From Ferrimonas futtsuensis DSM 18154 (GTDB lineage Bacteria > Pseudomonadota > Gammaproteobacteria > Enterobacterales > Shewanellaceae): DNA of 64,000 bases. The notes under the pieces are model-generated. The model searched no databases. It was not told where the DNA came from and was given only the letters and a program-made list of their open reading frames with translations. Where the stretch lies: assembly GCF_000422645.1 (NCBI RefSeq), contig NZ_KE383896.1, positions 253,461 through 317,460 of the forward strand. Reading direction: 5' to 3'. Of the stretch, positions 38,190-46,460 are shown piece after piece (positions within the stretch are counted from its first letter, which is position 1; each line of letters starts with the position of its first letter). Position numbers and translations under genes: made by a program.

Positions 38190-38888
38190 ATGAAGATCGG
38201 AATTATCGGCGCCATGGAGCAGGAAGTTGCCCTGCTGCGCAGCCACATCGACAACCTGACCGTCACCACCATCGCCAACATCGAGTTTTACTCCGGTACC
38301 CTCAATGGGACCGATGTGGTGGTCACCCGCTCTGGCATCGGCAAAGTCACCGCCGCCATTGCCACCACCCTGCTGATTGAACGCTTCGCCCCGGATGCGG
38401 TGATCAACACCGGCTCCGCCGGTGGGTTCGCCCATGAACTGGCCATCGGCGATGTGGTGATCTCCAGCGAGGTTCGTTATCACGATGTGGATGTCACCGC
38501 CTTTGGCTACGAGATGGGTCAGCTGCCGAGCCAGCCCGCCGCCTTCCTGCCCTGCCAGGATCTGGTGGACTCTGCCAAGGCTGCCATCGACGAGGTGGGC
38601 GAGGTGAAGGCGATCGAAGGCCTGATCTGCACCGGCGACAGCTTCATCGCCGATCCCGAGCGCACTAAGGTGATGCTGTCCCACTTCCCGGCCATGGCCG
38701 CCTGTGAGATGGAAGCCGGTGCCATCGCCCAGACCTGTCAGCAGTTCGACATGCCCTTCGTGGTGATTCGCGCCATCTCCGACAACGCCAACGACGATTC
38801 CGCCGTGGATTTCGACAGCTTCATCGTCAAGGCCGGCGAACACTCCGCCAAGGTGGTGATCGCCATGCTGGACAAGCTCAGCCACTGA
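38190..38888 (+). CDS. mtnN: 5'-methylthioadenosine/S-adenosylhomocysteine nucleosidase MtnN
   Basis: Hydrolyses adenine from methylthioadenosine, S-adenosylhomocysteine and 5'-deoxyadenosine (232 residues). Start [13 protein letters not shown] at 38190 fits the family (catalytic Glu in GAMEQE); upstream codons are non-coding. Other motifs are [24 protein letters not shown] and, near the end, [11 protein letters not shown] with the catalytic aspartate. It is joined to the next gene by TGATG. Confidence 0.96.
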   Translation: MKIGIIGAMEQEVALLRSHIDNLTVTTIANIEFYSGTLNGTDVVVTRSGIGKVTAAIATTLLIERFAPDAVINTGSAGGFAHELAIGDVVISSEVRYHDVDVTAFGYEMGQLPSQPAAFLPCQDLVDSAKAAIDEVGEVKAIEGLICTGDSFIADPERTKVMLSHFPAMAACEMEAGAIAQTCQQFDMPFVVIRAISDNANDDSAVDFDSFIVKAGEHSAKVVIAMLDKLSH

Positions 38889-39850
38889 TGCAGAGCGCTC
38901 TGGGCCCCCTCTATCCCTGGCTGGCCCCCGCACTGATACTGGGGGTGGCGGTGCTGATCAATCAGCTGCTGCCAGACAGATGGCTGCTGACCCATAAGCT
39001 GGGCACAGTGGCCGATGCCATTGCGGATAAGGTGATCCACCCCTACCGGGACGGGGCCCAGCAAAGGCTCGCCGGACTGCTCTCCATGATGATCATCCTG
39101 CTGCCCGCCACCGGCGTGCTGTGGGCCCTGGTCTCCCTGGCCGCCTACCCCGAGCCTTTTCACATTCTGCTTATCGCCTTCTGCCTGCCTGGCCGTGCCC
39201 AGCAGCTGGAACACCGGGCGATGATCAGCCAGCTACAGTCCGGCCAGAAGGGCCGCGCCCGGCAAACCCTGGGCCCCTTTACCCTGAGACGCACCGACAA
39301 CCTCAGTGAGGTGGGGCTGATTAAAGCGGGCATCGAAAGTCGGCTGGTTCATGAAGCCAGGGCCACCTTCAGTTGGCTGCTGTTCTACCCCCTGGTGGGA
39401 CTGGAACTGGCCTTCGCCATCTGGCTGATTCAGCAACTGGACCGTCAATGGACGCCGTTGAAGTCCAGAACCCGCTTTTTTGGCCAGGGCGTCGCCCGCT
39501 TAAGCCACTGGCTGCAGCTGCCGGTGAACGCCCTGTTGGCCCTGACCCTCAGCCTCTATGGCCGCCCCCTGGCGGGCTGGCAGGAGCTTAAGGGGGTCAA
39601 ACAGGCTCTGCCCGGGGGGGCTCACTGGCCGCAGATCGCCATGGCGCATCACCTGGGGGCGCAACTTGGTGGCCCCTGGATGCTGGAGGAGCGGCGGCTG
39701 GACCGTCCCCGGCTGGGACCACCTCAGACTCCGACCCCTCACCACCTGCTGAGGGCCGACAAGATTTTGCAGCTGGCCCGCTGGCTGTGGCTCTCGCTGC
39801 TGTTGATTGGGGGCATCGCCCTGGCCATGGCACTGGCCGGTCCCCTCTAG
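38888..39850 (+). CDS. cobD: CobD/CbiB-family membrane protein
   Basis: Integral membrane protein (320 residues) related to adenosylcobinamide-phosphate synthase CbiB/CobD, which attaches aminopropanol to cobyric acid. Family blocks that remain are LIKAGIESRLVHEARATFSWLLFYPLVG and AKHLGA-like MAHHLGAQLGGPWMLE, but the N-terminal LG-HPV motif of typical CbiB is poorly kept. No other cobalamin gene is in the window. It shares one base with mtnN. Family likely, enzymatic activity less sure. Confidence 0.78.
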   Translation: MQSALGPLYPWLAPALILGVAVLINQLLPDRWLLTHKLGTVADAIADKVIHPYRDGAQQRLAGLLSMMIILLPATGVLWALVSLAAYPEPFHILLIAFCLPGRAQQLEHRAMISQLQSGQKGRARQTLGPFTLRRTDNLSEVGLIKAGIESRLVHEARATFSWLLFYPLVGLELAFAIWLIQQLDRQWTPLKSRTRFFGQGVARLSHWLQLPVNALLALTLSLYGRPLAGWQELKGVKQALPGGAHWPQIAMAHHLGAQLGGPWMLEERRLDRPRLGPPQTPTPHHLLRADKILQLARWLWLSLLLIGGIALAMALAGPL

Positions 39851-39871
39851 ACTTCAACTGGAAACTGCACT

Positions 39872-40501
39872 GTGACCGATTTCGTCTACTACGCCGATCT
39901 CTTTGGTACCGCGGTATTCGCCGTCTCCGGCGCCCTGGCGGCTGGCCGGCTGAGAATGGATCCTTTCGGCGTCACCGTTCTGGCGGCCGTGACCGCCATC
40001 GGCGGCGGCACCGTCCGCGACACCATACTGGGGGCCGCCCCGGTATTCTGGATCCATGACACCAACTACATCTGGGTGGTGCTGATCACCGCCCTTGTGG
40101 TGATGCTGCTGGTCCGCTGTCCGAGGCGTCTTTCCGGCCTCTGGTTCCAGATGGCGGACGCCTTCGGCCTGGCCCTGTTTACCGTCATCGGCGCCCAGAA
40201 GGCGCTGAGTTTTGGGGCTTCACCACTGATCGCCGTGATGATGGGGGTGATGACCGGCGTGGTGGGGGGAATGATCCGCGACGTCCTCTGCCGCGAAGTC
40301 CCCCTGGTGCTGAGAAAAGAGATCTACGCCACCGCTTCCATCTTGGGTGGTATTTTGTATACCATCTCTATTCAACTGGGTGTCGAGCAGGTTCCGGCCA
40401 TGCTGATCGCCATGGGCGGCGCCCTGGCGATCCGGGTCTCCGCCATCTACTGGCGACTCTCTCTGCCCGCATTTGAACTCAATGATCTGCCCAAGGAGTA
40501 G
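39872..40501 (+). CDS. TRIC/YadS-family membrane protein
   Basis: Seven-helix membrane protein (209 residues) of the UPF0126/TRIC family; bacterial members conduct cations or small solutes such as glycine. The duplicated signature is clear: [13 protein letters not shown] in the first half and [14 protein letters not shown] in the second. Start is GTG. It is 21 bases after the CobD-like gene and two bases before the next, so all four genes from mtnN may be cotranscribed. Confidence 0.88.
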   Translation: MTDFVYYADLFGTAVFAVSGALAAGRLRMDPFGVTVLAAVTAIGGGTVRDTILGAAPVFWIHDTNYIWVVLITALVVMLLVRCPRRLSGLWFQMADAFGLALFTVIGAQKALSFGASPLIAVMMGVMTGVVGGMIRDVLCREVPLVLRKEIYATASILGGILYTISIQLGVEQVPAMLIAMGGALAIRVSAIYWRLSLPAFELNDLPKE

Positions 40502-40503
40502 CA

Positions 40504-41031
40504 GTGCCAGCGTTGATCCTCGGAATTGTTCTTGCCTTGTTACTGCCGTCAGCCACCTGGGCCGCCGGCGCCGACATCGTGCCTGATGAACCGGACAGTA
40601 GCGAGCCCACTGAGCCAACGGTGCCTGAGGCGATCCGCCTGTCCCAGGAATATATCCTGGCGCTGACCGGCAGGAACTATAGCCGCCTGAACCGCTTCTA
40701 CAGCAGGGAAACGGTGTTTGAGGACAAGACCGCCAGCAAGAAAGTGACCGGCGCCACCGACATCCTCACCTTTTTGCGGCGCATCCATGTCTACACCCTG
40801 AGTTACAGCTTTGAACCGGACCACATCTTCCACTCGGGGTCCCTGGTGGTGCTGATCGGCACCTACCGCTACCGCAGCCGGGGCGATCTGTTTGGCAAAC
40901 CGGGAAAGACCATCGAGCTGACCATTCCCGGAGTCACGACGCTGGAGCTGGACATGGATGAGAAGCAGATTAAGAAGCACGTGGATCTGCTGGACTACGA
41001 CGCCATGAGGGATCAACTGGCCAGCCAGTAA
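40504..41031 (+). CDS. Exported NTF2/SnoaL-like small protein
   Basis: Unrecognised secreted protein of 175 residues. A signal peptide (LILGIVLALLLPSATWAAG) is followed by an acidic Pro/Glu linker, then a domain of about 120 residues whose pattern (LTGRNYSRLNRFYSRETVFEDKTASKKVTGATDILTFLRR and LVVLIGTYRYRSRG) resembles cone-shaped NTF2-like folds. Start is GTG two bases after the TRIC gene. Function unknown; translational coupling suggests an envelope role. Confidence 0.65.
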   Translation: MPALILGIVLALLLPSATWAAGADIVPDEPDSSEPTEPTVPEAIRLSQEYILALTGRNYSRLNRFYSRETVFEDKTASKKVTGATDILTFLRRIHVYTLSYSFEPDHIFHSGSLVVLIGTYRYRSRGDLFGKPGKTIELTIPGVTTLELDMDEKQIKKHVDLLDYDAMRDQLASQ

Positions 41032-41430
41032 TCAGCGCCTGGCCAGGATCACCCCGAGACAGACCCCGAGAAGCTGGGCCATCAGCGCGGTTGGTTGAGA
41101 CCAGATCCAACTGGCCAGGTACCAGCTGGTGCCCACCAGCAGCGGCAGCGCCAGATAGGTGCCTGCCGCCGCCCCCACCGCCAGCCAGATCCCGGACTCC
41201 AGGGTACCGAGGCGATAGCTGATCCACGCCAACAGCAGCCACATCGGCGCATACGCCAGCACGGCGTCTCCGGTCACCGACACCGCATACCAGGGGGTCG
41301 CCGGCAACAGTGAGCCAAATTCCTGGGTCAGGGACAGCATCGGCAGGGAGATCGCCACCGCGCTCAGTCCAATCAATGCTTCCATCACCGCTTTTTGCCA
41401 GATACCGTCCTGCACCCGTGGCTCTCCCAT
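41032..41430 (-). CDS. Small integral membrane protein, unknown function
   Basis: Protein of 132 residues with four predicted membrane segments (ALIGLSAVAISLPMLSL, AVLAYAPMWLLLAWISY, WLAVGAAAGTYLALPLLV, LMAQLLGVCLGVILA). I do not recognise a family. ATG at 41430 has AAGG eight bases upstream; an upstream start at 41478 would add 16 residues. Its stop codon abuts that of the convergent exported protein. Confidence 0.6.
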   Translation of the reverse strand: MGEPRVQDGIWQKAVMEALIGLSAVAISLPMLSLTQEFGSLLPATPWYAVSVTGDAVLAYAPMWLLLAWISYRLGTLESGIWLAVGAAAGTYLALPLLVGTSWYLASWIWSQPTALMAQLLGVCLGVILARR

Positions 41431-41524
41431 TCGTAACGCCTTAACCAAGAATACCTGAGTTCTGCCGGTGCGGATCATCTGACCTGATGAGGGTGGCGCT
41501 TCTGCCCTGCGGCTCAGACAGACA

Positions 41525-41553
41525 CAAAAAAGCCGCCCCAGGGGCGGCTTTTA
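41525..41553 (-). terminator. Rho-independent terminator of tyrS
   Basis: Minus-strand AAAAGCCGCCCC / GGGGCGGCTTTTTT hairpin 14 bases after the tyrS stop, with a six-T run; it may also act on the other strand. Confidence 0.9.
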
Positions 41554-41566
41554 TCCGGCGGAAATC

Positions 41567-42754
41567 CTAGGCCAGGGTAATTCGGGCAAACTTACGCTTG
41601 CCCACCTGGTATACCGCCGTACCGGCGGCGGGCACCAGCTTGGTGTCCTCCACCTTGTCACCATCGATCTTCACCGCGCCCTGGCGAATCATACGCATGG
41701 CGTCACTGGTGGAGCCAACCAGGTTGGCGTCCTTCAGCAGGTTGGCGATGCCGGCACCGGCTTCCAGGGTCACCTCAGGCATCTCATCGGGGATGGCATT
41801 TTTCTGGAAACGCTGGATGAAGTCCTGGTGGGCTGCCTCGGCTGCCGCCTCGTCGTGGAAGCGGGCGATGATCTCCTTGGCCAGGGCGATCTTGATATCA
41901 CGGGGGTTGGCACCGGCCGCCATGTCAGCTTTGAGCTGCTCAATCTCCGCCAGAGGACGGAAAGAGAGCAGTTCATAGTAGTTCCACATCAGGTCATCGG
42001 AGATGGACATGATCTTACCGAACATCTCGTTGGCCGGATCGGATACGCCGATGTAGTTATTGGCGGACTTGGACATCTTCTTGACGCCATCCAGGCCAAC
42101 CAGCAGAGGCATGGTGATCACCGTCTGAGGGCGCTGACCCTCCTCCTTCTGCAACTCACGGCCCATCAGCAGGTTGAACTTCTGATCGGTACCGCCCAGT
42201 TCCACATCCGCCTCCAGGGCCACGGAATCCCAGCCCTGCAGCAGAGGGTACATGAATTCGTGGATGGCGATGGACTGGCCGTTGGCGTAGCGCTTCTTGA
42301 AGTCATCACGCTCGAGCATGCGGGCCACAGTCTGCTTGGCTGCCAGCTTCAGCATGCCCCCTGCGCCCATGTCTCCCAGCCAGCGGGAGTTAAACTCGAT
42401 GCGGGTCTTGGCAGGATCCAGGATCTTGAACACCTGCTCCTTATAGGTCTCGGCATTGGCCATAACCTGCGCTTCGGTCAGCGGAGGACGGGTGCTGTTC
42501 TTGCCTGAAGGATCGCCTACCATGCCGGTGAAATCACCGATCAGGAAGATCACTTCGTGGCCCAGCTCCTGAAACTGGCGCAGTTTGTTCAGGATCACGG
42601 TATGACCCAGGTGAATATCCGGCGCCGTAGGATCAGCGCCCAGCTTCACCTTCAGGGGCTTGCCCTGCTTCAGCTTCTCAACCAGTTCCTCTTCTACCAG
42701 GATCTCTTCGGTACCACGGCGAATCTCTGCCAGTGCCCGTTCCAACTCACTCAT
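41567..42754 (-). CDS. tyrS: Tyrosyl-tRNA synthetase
   Basis: Class I synthetase of 395 residues. The HIGH-type motif is PDIHLGHT, the KMSKS motif is KKMSKS, and a C-terminal S4 RNA-binding domain ([16 protein letters not shown]) is present. Motif forms and length suggest the TyrZ-like branch rather than E. coli TyrS. ATG at 42754 has GGAG eight bases upstream. It is divergent from mepM. Confidence 0.96.
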   Translation of the reverse strand: MSELERALAEIRRGTEEILVEEELVEKLKQGKPLKVKLGADPTAPDIHLGHTVILNKLRQFQELGHEVIFLIGDFTGMVGDPSGKNSTRPPLTEAQVMANAETYKEQVFKILDPAKTRIEFNSRWLGDMGAGGMLKLAAKQTVARMLERDDFKKRYANGQSIAIHEFMYPLLQGWDSVALEADVELGGTDQKFNLLMGRELQKEEGQRPQTVITMPLLVGLDGVKKMSKSANNYIGVSDPANEMFGKIMSISDDLMWNYYELLSFRPLAEIEQLKADMAAGANPRDIKIALAKEIIARFHDEAAAEAAHQDFIQRFQKNAIPDEMPEVTLEAGAGIANLLKDANLVGSTSDAMRMIRQGAVKIDGDKVEDTKLVPAAGTAVYQVGKRKFARITLA

Positions 42755-42889
42755 CAAGGCCACTCCGACGGTGTTCAACTTTCAACAAAGAGGTCAATGT
42801 TACTGGTTAGGCAGAACAAAGGAAAGGGTGTAGACTAGGCTGTTCCGGCCAAATCCCCTCTGTTGACGGGGAGTGACCAGCACGAAGAG

Positions 42890-44215
42890 ATGATCAGAGA
42901 GAATAAGCGCCGCAAATCTGCCCCCCTGACCGGCCTTGTCGGCACCTTCAAGGTGCTGCCGCGCCCCCACAGAGTCGGTTTGACCTCGGTCCTGCTGCTG
43001 ATGCTGGTGGGCATACTGCTCCCCTCCGGCAATGACCTGGCTGCCGAATTTTATACTCCCCTGCCCCTGAACCAGAGAGTGGCCCTCCCCCTGGAACTGC
43101 CAGACTCTGAGAACAGCACCGATGCCGAGCCCGGCCTCCAGTGGCGCAGCTTTACCGTTCAGTCCGGAGACAGCCTGGCCAGGCTGTTTGACCGCGCAGG
43201 ATTAAGCCCTCAGCAGCTCTACCGTATTACCCAGCTTGAACAGGCGGGCAAACGTTTGACCAAGGTGATGCCGGGCCAGGAGATTCAGCTGGGCCGTGAC
43301 GACCAGGGAGAACTGAAACAGCTCAGCTACGCCATCGATGGCCGCACCACCCTGGTGGTCACAGCCACAGAAGAGGGTTACCAGGAGAGCCTGGACCAGA
43401 AAGAGGTGGAGATTCGTACCGCCTTCGCCTCGGCGGAGATCACCAGCAACTTCTGGAACGCCGCAGTGAGCGCCGGTATGACCCCCAACCAGATCATGAG
43501 CCTGGCGGGAATCTTCGGTTGGGACATCGACTTCGCCCTGGACATTCGTCAAGGTGACCGCTTCTCCGTGCTCTACCAGGAGGAGTATATCGACGGGCAC
43601 TATGTGGCAGACGGTAAGATCCTGGCGGCGGAGTTCACCAACCAGGGGGATACCTTCCGGGCAGTGCGCCACCGCGACGGCAATTACTACTCCGACAAAG
43701 GCAAGGCGATGCGCAAAGCCTTCCTGCGTGCCCCAGTTCAGTTCAACTACGTCAGCTCCAATTTCAATCCACGCCGCCTGCACCCGGTCACCAAGCGGGT
43801 ACGCCCTCACAACGGCACCGATTACGTGGCTCCGGTAGGGACCCCCATCATGGCTGCCGGTGACGGCAAGGTGACCAAGTCCGCCTACAATAAACTCAAC
43901 GGCAACTATGTGTTCATCCAGCATGGCGGCAAGTACGTCACCAAGTACCTGCACCTGAGTAAGCGTAAGGTGAAACAGGGGCAGCGGGTCCGCCAGGGCC
44001 AGACCATCGGCCTTCTGGGCGCCACAGGCCGGGTGACCGGTGCCCACCTGCACTACGAGTTCCTGGTCAACGGGGTGCATCGCAACCCCCGCAAGGTGAA
44101 GCTGCCGGAAGCGGCAGACATCGCCAAAAAAGACAGGGCCGCATTTCTCGAGTTCGCCGAGGAGCAACTTGCGGTGCTGAAACATCGTCAGCAGATCATG
44201 GTGGCAATGCAATGA
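42890..44215 (+). CDS. mepM: M23 murein endopeptidase, MepM-like
   Basis: Envelope peptidoglycan hydrolase (441 residues). A membrane anchor at about 31-46 ([17 protein letters not shown]) is followed by an OapA/LysM-like domain ([19 protein letters not shown]) and a C-terminal LytM domain whose zinc motifs are RPHNGTDY and HLHYEF. In E. coli MepM cuts cross-links to allow cell-wall growth. ATG at 42890 is chosen; a TTG nine codons upstream is possible. It overlaps anmK by four bases (ATGA), linking wall turnover and recycling. Confidence 0.92.
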   Translation: MIRENKRRKSAPLTGLVGTFKVLPRPHRVGLTSVLLLMLVGILLPSGNDLAAEFYTPLPLNQRVALPLELPDSENSTDAEPGLQWRSFTVQSGDSLARLFDRAGLSPQQLYRITQLEQAGKRLTKVMPGQEIQLGRDDQGELKQLSYAIDGRTTLVVTATEEGYQESLDQKEVEIRTAFASAEITSNFWNAAVSAGMTPNQIMSLAGIFGWDIDFALDIRQGDRFSVLYQEEYIDGHYVADGKILAAEFTNQGDTFRAVRHRDGNYYSDKGKAMRKAFLRAPVQFNYVSSNFNPRRLHPVTKRVRPHNGTDYVAPVGTPIMAAGDGKVTKSAYNKLNGNYVFIQHGGKYVTKYLHLSKRKVKQGQRVRQGQTIGLLGATGRVTGAHLHYEFLVNGVHRNPRKVKLPEAADIAKKDRAAFLEFAEEQLAVLKHRQQIMVAMQ

Positions 44216-45309
44216 GCAGATACATAGGCCTGATGTCCGGCACCAGCATGGACGGCATCGATGCGGTACTGGTGGAGTTTCAGGAGGGTCAGCCGGTGAT
44301 GGTGGCCAGCCACACCCACGAATATGAGCCCCACCTACTGGAGCAGCTGCACCGCCTGTGCAGCACCGGAGAGGATGAGGTCAACCGGCTGGGCCATGTG
44401 GATCGTCAGGTGGGGCGGGCCTTCGCCCAGGCGGTGCTCGGGGTGCTGAAGAAAAGCGGCCTGTCTCCAAGGGATATTCGAGCCATCGGCAGCCACGGCC
44501 AGACCGTGCGTCATCAGCCCGAGGGGCTCAATGGCTTCAGCCTGCAGCTGGGGGATCCCAACACCATGGCGGTGGAAACCGGCATCGACGTGGTTGCCGA
44601 CTTCCGGCGCAAGGACATTGCCCTGGGAGGCCAGGGCGCCCCCCTGGTGCCCGCCTTCCATCAGTCGCTGTTCAGCGACCACCAACCGAGGATCATCGTC
44701 AACATTGGCGGCATCGCCAACATCACCTGGCTGCCCGGTGACGATGGCCCGGTGCTGGGATTCGACACCGGCCCGGGCAACACCCTGATGGATGCCTGGG
44801 CACGACAGAACATTCAGCAACCCTTTGACCGTGACGGTGCCCTGGCCGCCAGAGGCCAGCTGCAGCCGGAGCTGCTCAAGCGGCTGATGAGCCACCCCTA
44901 CTTTGCCCAGCCCGCGCCCAAGAGCACCGGCCGTGAGCTGTTCAATCAGGCCTGGCTCAACTACCAGCTGGAGCCCTTCATGAACCTGGCCCCGGAAGAC
45001 ATCCAGGCCACCCTGCTGGCGTTCACCGTGGAGACCATGGCCGCCGAGATCCGGGCACTGAGCCCGGACTGCGGTCTCTATCTGTGCGGCGGCGGCGCCT
45101 TCAACGGCCAACTGGTACGCCAATTGGCCCAGGCACTGCCTCGGCACCGCATCCAGACCACGGATGCCCTGGGGGTGCCTCCGCAATGGGTCGAGGGGAT
45201 GGCCTTTGCCTGGCTGGCGATGCGCCACATCGAGGGGCTGCCCGGCAACCTGCCCTCAGCCACCGGCGCCAGCCGCCCGGCCATACTGGGCTGCCTGACG
45301 CCCAAGTAG
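44212..45309 (+). CDS. anmK: Anhydro-N-acetylmuramic acid kinase AnmK
   Basis: Phosphorylates anhydroMurNAc while opening its anhydro ring, so recovered wall sugar can re-enter amino-sugar metabolism (365 residues). ATP-binding motifs are [15 protein letters not shown] and [26 protein letters not shown] and YLCGGGAFN also match. It is translated coupled to the endopeptidase gene. Confidence 0.96.
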   Translation: MSRYIGLMSGTSMDGIDAVLVEFQEGQPVMVASHTHEYEPHLLEQLHRLCSTGEDEVNRLGHVDRQVGRAFAQAVLGVLKKSGLSPRDIRAIGSHGQTVRHQPEGLNGFSLQLGDPNTMAVETGIDVVADFRRKDIALGGQGAPLVPAFHQSLFSDHQPRIIVNIGGIANITWLPGDDGPVLGFDTGPGNTLMDAWARQNIQQPFDRDGALAARGQLQPELLKRLMSHPYFAQPAPKSTGRELFNQAWLNYQLEPFMNLAPEDIQATLLAFTVETMAAEIRALSPDCGLYLCGGGAFNGQLVRQLAQALPRHRIQTTDALGVPPQWVEGMAFAWLAMRHIEGLPGNLPSATGASRPAILGCLTPK

Positions 45310-45311
45310 CC

Positions 45312-46112
45312 TTACTTCAGGCGATTCCGGCCTACGGCAGACAACTCCACCGAGCCTGAACCGGTCTCTTCCAGCTTCACGTCACCGGCCTGCTCCACCA
45401 GAATGTCGCCGGAACCGTCATCGATGGTCACGGTTCCGGTTACCTGGCTGACGGTGATGTTGCCGGAGCCGTCGTCCACCCTCAGATCTCCCTGCACATC
45501 CTGAACCTTGAGGTTGCCGGAACCGTCCTCGATGCGGATGTCCCCCTGAATACCACTGACCATCAGGTTGCCTGAGCCATCCTCGATGAGGGTCTCCCCC
45601 TGGATGTCACGAACCACCAGGTTTCCGGAGCCGTCGCCGATGGTGGCCCGGCCTCCAACCCCGAGAATCTCGGCATCGCCTGAACCGTCTTCCAGATGGA
45701 GGTTGGCTTGCAGCCGCACCACCTTCAGGTGACCGGAACCGTCGCTTGCATGCACATCGATGCCGGCGGGGACCCTGACCACCAGATCAATATAGGGGTG
45801 CTCCTGCCCGCGACACTGGCGATCGTCGTCCACCAATGCCTGGATCACCGCTTCACTCCCCTGACGCTCCAGCACCAGGCGATATTCGGTGGTCTCCCCC
45901 ACGTAGGCGTCTGCCTCCATCTCGATGCGATTGCCGTCACCGCCTTGTATGGTCAGGGCCCCCGCACCGGCCCGTACCCTCAGGCTGTCAATGCCTTCCA
46001 TTTCCAGGGCCTCGCTGACCACCTTGGGGCCCTGGCCCTGATAGCAGGGATCGGCCCAGGCGGGCAGTGCACACAGCAGAGGCAGAGTGACCAGCACAGA
46101 ATACGCATTCAT
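45312..46112 (-). CDS. Secreted DGSG-repeat beta-solenoid protein (DUF4097-like)
   Basis: Exported protein of 266 residues. A signal peptide (MNAYSVLVTLPLLCALPAWA) and a domain of about 100 residues are followed by eight tandem 18-residue repeats of the form IEDGSGNLxVxxIQGD, from about residue 120 to the end. Each repeat has the DGSG turn, and the pattern suits a parallel beta-helix with one rung per repeat; the last copy is degenerate (EETGSGSVEL). AAGGAG precedes ATG 46112. The family resembles DUF4097-type adhesin-like proteins, but no function is known. It is a single gene. Confidence 0.8.
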   Translation of the reverse strand: MNAYSVLVTLPLLCALPAWADPCYQGQGPKVVSEALEMEGIDSLRVRAGAGALTIQGGDGNRIEMEADAYVGETTEYRLVLERQGSEAVIQALVDDDRQCRGQEHPYIDLVVRVPAGIDVHASDGSGHLKVVRLQANLHLEDGSGDAEILGVGGRATIGDGSGNLVVRDIQGETLIEDGSGNLMVSGIQGDIRIEDGSGNLKVQDVQGDLRVDDGSGNITVSQVTGTVTIDDGSGDILVEQAGDVKLEETGSGSVELSAVGRNRLK

Positions 46113-46460
46113 CGACAAACTCCTTTTGGTAATCAATTTGGGTTCGGACTGTGTAAGCAATTGTCATGCCCGGTACCTAATTTGTTGATTTACCGTGATT
46201 TAAGACTCGCTTGCGAGTAAATTAATTGCAATTACCACCACAAAGTAGTGAGAATCCAAACTGGGCCGACCTCTTTCGCGACTTTACTGAGAAAAAAGAG
46301 GTTTGGGGGAGTGAGCCCCCGGGCCGATCCGACAGGAAAATACCGTCCGACGGAAGAGACGCCAAAAAAACGCGAGCTCTCAGAGGGACAAACATCAGGG
46401 AACCCAAGAGTGGCGCTGGCAAGTGCCATCGAGAACCCAGGAAGTCTTTTAGGGAAAACT
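46113..46460 (+). other. Leader of the M6 protease gene, probably structured
   Basis: This 348-base gap between divergent genes has no gene. Plus-strand pairings: CCAAAC (46256) and CCTCTTT (46269) with AAAGAGG-TTTGG (46297-46308); GGGGG-AGTGAG-CCCCC (46307-46322); CCGT-CCG-ACGG; and a seven-pair hairpin TGGCGCT-GGCA-AGTGCCA (46412-46429). GGGCCGA is repeated at both ends of the first structure. An in-frame open extension to 46248 is unlikely to be translated, since AGGGA and a signal peptide mark the start at 46461. I could not match it to a riboswitch class. Confidence 0.5.

Noticed and set aside
45350-45740. Regular repeats resembling a CRISPR array
   Set aside because: The 54-base period stays in frame inside a signal-peptide protein and has no unique spacers; it is a protein repeat.
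46230-46460. c-di-GMP-I, glycine or manganese riboswitch upstream of the M6 protease
   Set aside because: Short strings such as CTCTCAG or GGGGAGTGAG recall parts of these classes, but the conserved cores and their order are absent.
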